This document shows positions 61,496 to 64,000 of a stretch of 64,000 nucleotides of DNA, one piece after another. Position 1 is the first letter of the stretch. Each line of letters opens with the position of its first letter. The notes under the pieces are model-generated. The model saw nothing but the letters and a program-made list of their open reading frames with translations, ran no database searches and was not told the origin of the DNA. The translations under genes and the position numbers were made by a program. Location of the stretch: positions 1 to 64,000 of the forward strand of contig NZ_AP020337.1 of NCBI RefSeq assembly GCF_009176725.1, in the 5' to 3' direction. Source of the stretch: Pseudomonas sp. KUIN-1. GTDB lineage: Bacteria > Pseudomonadota > Gammaproteobacteria > Pseudomonadales > Pseudomonadaceae.

Positions 61496-61972
61496 ATGCC
61501 TCCAGCGCTCTGGAGTTTCACCCTCGATTTCTACGCCCGACCGGGTGTGGAGCAGGCTTGTCTGACGCTGCAAGCCAACGGGGCCAACGTGTGCATGGTG
61601 CTTTGCGGGGTGTGGCTGGGCACGCGCGACGTGGAGTGCGATGCTCAGCGAGTAGCGCAAATAAAGCAGTTGGCGACACCCTGGCATGACGATGTGGTGC
61701 GTCCGTTGCGGGATTTGCGTAACCAATGGCGCCATGCGGCGCTTGAAGACGCACAGCTCAGTGCATTGCGAATGAAGGTCAAGGCGCTGGAACTGGAGGC
61801 CGAACAGGGTCTGATGATGAAGCTTGAGGCACTGACCGGGGACTGGCCGGCGGGTGAGGCGAGGAATGCAGAGGAGTGGCTGCTCGAACTTGCCGAAGGG
61901 GACGCAGAAAAAAACCGCGATGCGCTGCATGTGCTGCGCATCGCGGTTGGACTTGCCGTCGACCAGACTTAG
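61496..61972 (+). CDS. DUF2390/TIGR02444 family protein
   Basis: A 158-residue helical protein beginning MPPALWSFTLDFYARPGVEQ with AGGTGGA five bases before the start. The family is confined to gammaproteobacteria and has no known function. It is divergent from the ABC-F gene by 46 bases and overlaps the convergent algP stop by four bases. Confidence 0.85.
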   Translation: MPPALWSFTLDFYARPGVEQACLTLQANGANVCMVLCGVWLGTRDVECDAQRVAQIKQLATPWHDDVVRPLRDLRNQWRHAALEDAQLSALRMKVKALELEAEQGLMMKLEALTGDWPAGEARNAEEWLLELAEGDAEKNRDALHVLRIAVGLAVDQT

Positions 61973-62997
61973 GAAGCGCTGGTTGGCGTTGCGCCGTTGG
62001 CAGGTGTTGCCGGTGCGGCGGCGGGCGCGGCAGGTGCAGGCGTTGTCGGCTTGGCTGCAGCAGGCGCTGGCGTGGCCGGTTTGGCGGCGGCTGGCTTCAC
62101 GGCAGGCTTGGCCGCAGGTTTGGCGACAGGCTTGGCTGCTGCTTTCACAGGTGCCTTGGCAGGTGCTTTGGCCGGAGCCTTGACGGGCGCTTTCACAGGC
62201 GCTTTCGCCGCAGGTTTGGCGGCCGCCGCTTTTGCTGCTGCTGGTTTGGCAGCGCTGCTGGCGGTGGTCTTGGCAACCGGCGCCTTGGTGGCAGCAGGCT
62301 TGGCCGCGGCCGGTTTAGCAGCAGTTGTCCTGGCTGCAGCAGGCTTGGCGGCCGTTGTCTTGGCTGCGACAGGCTTGGCTGCTGCAGTCGCCCGGGGGGC
62401 CGGTTTGGCAGCGGCTTTTACCGGGGCCTTGGCAACAGCAGTTTTTGCGGCTGGCTTGGCAGCTGCGGAAGGCTTGGCGGCGGCCTTGGCGACTGGCTTG
62501 GCGGCGGCTGTTTTAACCGGCGCTTTCGCTGCGGTTTTTGCCGGGGCTTTGGCAGCAGGTGTCTTGGCGACCGCTTTCGGTGCGACAGGCTTGGCATCGC
62601 GAGTGGTCAGGATCTTGCCGACCGCCTCTTTCACACGACCAATACCCTGAGCCAGTTTCAGGCTTTCCTGGGCATCACGCTTGAGGTGCAGGATGTAAGT
62701 GCGGGTTTCGGTCTGACGATCCTTGAGAGCGTCCAGCAACTCTTCCAGCTCGGACACGGCGCCTTTGGCCTTGGCCTGCGCCTTGGATTTTCCGGCGGTG
62801 GCAGCATCCTGCAACTTGATGCGGGAGTTGTGCAGTTTTTCCTGCGCCTTGCCGCGCTGTTTCTCAAGCTTGGCGAGCAGTTTCTCGGCATCAGCCAAGG
62901 CTTGGGAGCAGGCGTCTTCCAGATGTTCAAGCAAGCTGCCCGATAATTGTTGGAGCAAATGCAACGGAGTATTTACTGGCTTCTTTTTGGCCGACAT
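61969..62997 (-). CDS. algP: AlgP histone-like transcriptional regulator
   Basis: The 342-residue protein has an acidic helical N-terminal part (about residues 1-115: LQQLSGSLLEHLEDACSQAL, coiled-coil-like) and a very long C-terminal tail of Lys-Pro-Ala-Ala repeats (AKPAAK, KAPVKAAAK), like eukaryotic histone H1 tails. AlgP (AlgR3) of P. aeruginosa was linked to alginate gene expression. The repeats make the tail prone to length changes. It is followed by the convergent DUF2390 gene. Confidence 0.92.
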   Translation of the reverse strand: MSAKKKPVNTPLHLLQQLSGSLLEHLEDACSQALADAEKLLAKLEKQRGKAQEKLHNSRIKLQDAATAGKSKAQAKAKGAVSELEELLDALKDRQTETRTYILHLKRDAQESLKLAQGIGRVKEAVGKILTTRDAKPVAPKAVAKTPAAKAPAKTAAKAPVKTAAAKPVAKAAAKPSAAAKPAAKTAVAKAPVKAAAKPAPRATAAAKPVAAKTTAAKPAAARTTAAKPAAAKPAATKAPVAKTTASSAAKPAAAKAAAAKPAAKAPVKAPVKAPAKAPAKAPVKAAAKPVAKPAAKPAVKPAAAKPATPAPAAAKPTTPAPAAPAAAPATPANGATPTSAS

Positions 62998-63213
62998 GAC
63001 TTACCTCCTGGGTGACGAAATTGCGGCTCATACTAGGCTTCTGCGCGCATCGCCGCTAGGGCATCTTGACAGCATCCATGGGGCGCTGTTGCATACTCAG
63101 AGAAATGATTGCTCGGCACGATGCAAAGGCATTGTGAAATTCACATCACAAGACTCGTCACTACTCGCGCTGGCGCTGGCATAATCGCTGCCTTCCCAGG
63201 CCGGAGAGCATTA

Positions 63214-63891
63214 ATGTCGCGCTACCTGTTAACGTCGTTGTTCCTCTTGCTACCCCTGGCTCAGGCCGCCGAGGCGCCGCCTGCGTCCAGCGACGGCCAC
63301 GATCTCGCCTACAGCCTGGGCGCAAGCCTTGGCGAGCGGTTGCATCAGGAAGTCCCTGACCTGGACCTCAAGGCGCTGGTAGAAGGCTTGAAGCAGGCTT
63401 ATCAGGGCAAGCCGCTGGCGCTCAAGCAGGACCGCATCGACCAGATCCTGCGCGAGCATGACGCCGCTATCGCCCAGGCCGAGACTGCCGGTACGGATGC
63501 GCCGACCGAGGCGGCCCTCAAGGCCGAGCGCACGTTCATGGACAGCGAGAAGGCCAAGCCGGGTGTGAAGGTGCTGGCTGACGGGATTCTCATGACCGAG
63601 CTGACTCCTGGCACCGGCCCCAAGCCCAGTGCCGATGGCCGGGTTGAAGTGCGTTATGTCGGTCGCTTGCCGGACGGCACCATCTTCGATCAGAGCACCC
63701 AGCCCCAGTGGTTCCGGCTCGACAGCGTGATCAGCGGCTGGACCAGCGCCTTGCAGAACATGCCGACCGGCGCGAAGTGGCGGCTGGTGATCCCTTCGGA
63801 TCAGGCCTATGGTGCCGAGGGCGCTGGCGATCTGATCGATCCGTTTACCCCGCTGGTATTTGAAATCGAACTGGTTGCGGTTTCACAGTAA
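63214..63891 (+). CDS. FKBP-type peptidyl-prolyl cis-trans isomerase
   Basis: The 225-residue protein has a signal peptide (LTSLFLLLPLAQA), the FkpA/Mip-type helical N-terminal domain (DLAYSLGASLGERL) and a C-terminal FKBP domain (VEVRYVGRLPDGTIFDQS; GWTSALQNMPTGAKWRLVIPS). It is a periplasmic foldase. ATG 63214 is chosen for the signal peptide. The same gene lies between algP and algQ in P. aeruginosa. Confidence 0.92.
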   Translation: MSRYLLTSLFLLLPLAQAAEAPPASSDGHDLAYSLGASLGERLHQEVPDLDLKALVEGLKQAYQGKPLALKQDRIDQILREHDAAIAQAETAGTDAPTEAALKAERTFMDSEKAKPGVKVLADGILMTELTPGTGPKPSADGRVEVRYVGRLPDGTIFDQSTQPQWFRLDSVISGWTSALQNMPTGAKWRLVIPSDQAYGAEGAGDLIDPFTPLVFEIELVAVSQ

Positions 63892-63921
63892 GCGGACGGA
63901 GACCGGCGTTCAGAAATGCGA

Positions 63922-63942
63922 AAGGGTGCAATAAGCACCCTT
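63922..63942. terminator. hairpin between FKBP gene and the next convergent gene
   Basis: AAGGGTGC / GCACCCTT with an AATAA loop, lying between two convergent genes. It can act in both directions. Confidence 0.65.
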
Positions 63943-63968
63943 GGCGTGTAGCACTTGCATCAACCAGG

Positions 63969-64000
63969 TCACACCTGAGCGGCGATCTCTTCCTTGTGCG
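63969..64000 (-). CDS. algQ: 3' end of a gene, probably algQ/rsd
   Basis: Only the last ten codons are present, reading HKEEIAAQV and a stop. In P. aeruginosa the gene next to algP and the FKBP isomerase is algQ (Rsd, the anti-sigma-70 factor), so this identity is inferred from gene order, not from homology. Confidence 0.4.
   Translation of the reverse strand, partial: HKEEIAAQV

Noticed and set aside
62000..62600. CRISPR-like repeated DNA
   Set aside because: Repeats are short, imperfect and in frame within algP, without spacers of constant length.
61876..62946. 356-codon Gly/Arg/Cys-rich open frame on the + strand
   Set aside because: It is antisense to the algP repeat tail; the repeated Gly-Arg-Cys pattern is the reverse reading of KPAA repeats.

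Overview
The window is a bacterial chromosome segment that begins at the replication origin side of dnaA and reads dnaA-dnaN-recF-gyrB. Gene content and order point to a fluorescent Pseudomonas of the P. syringae group. From memory, the backbone (gyrB, plsC, gmhB, glyS-glyQ, tag, htrB, trkA-rsmB-fmt-def, a LysM gene, dprA, tsaC, qor, hemF-aroE, SulP permease, betC and its LysR regulator, trpA-trpB-trpI) follows the same order as the start of the P. aeruginosa PAO1 chromosome. An aldoxime dehydratase/nitrilase pair and alginate-associated algP also fit a plant-associated pseudomonad.

Layout. 1-6.3 kb: replication initiation and gyrase genes, with two parS-like sites inside recF and DnaA boxes. 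6.3-10.5 kb: an accessory island with an outer-membrane-type transporter, a haem aldoxime dehydratase, a nitrilase and a divergent AraC regulator, probably for aldoxime-to-nitrile-to-acid conversion. 10.6-16.5 kb: phospholipid/LPS enzymes, glycyl-tRNA synthetase and a DNA repair glycosylase. 16.5-29.4 kb: repeats, a YdeP-like molybdoenzyme, the def-fmt-rsmB-trkA chain with 4-base overlaps, LysM-dprA-tsaC, qor and hemF-aroE. 29.6-35.3 kb: SulP permease, a choline-type binding protein, choline sulfatase and a LysR regulator, together a choline-O-sulfate module.

35.3-41.1 kb is a visibly AT-richer island. It holds a 1206-residue YD/RHS-repeat protein whose reading frame stops just before the RHS core. 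The core and a C-terminal toxin-like tip lie on a separate downstream gene with its own ribosome binding site and signal peptide. A small likely immunity gene and a small gene broken by an apparent one-base frameshift follow. This is the most unusual system in the window.

41.1-55.3 kb: small metabolic and envelope genes, trpBA/trpI, dodecin with a structured leader, two DUF1161 paralogues, an OsmC peroxidase, a solitary HEPN (Abi-like) gene, a lipoprotein metallopeptidase, a gamma-carbonic anhydrase and prlC-yheV. 55.3-64 kb: two small paralogous acidic proteins (one with a dockerin-like calcium loop), a cytochrome c/FTR1 iron permease fusion, a LysE exporter, a small MscS-type channel, an ABC-F ATPase, algP, an FKBP isomerase and the last codons of a gene that is probably algQ/rsd. 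No rRNA, tRNA, CRISPR array or intact insertion sequence was recognised.
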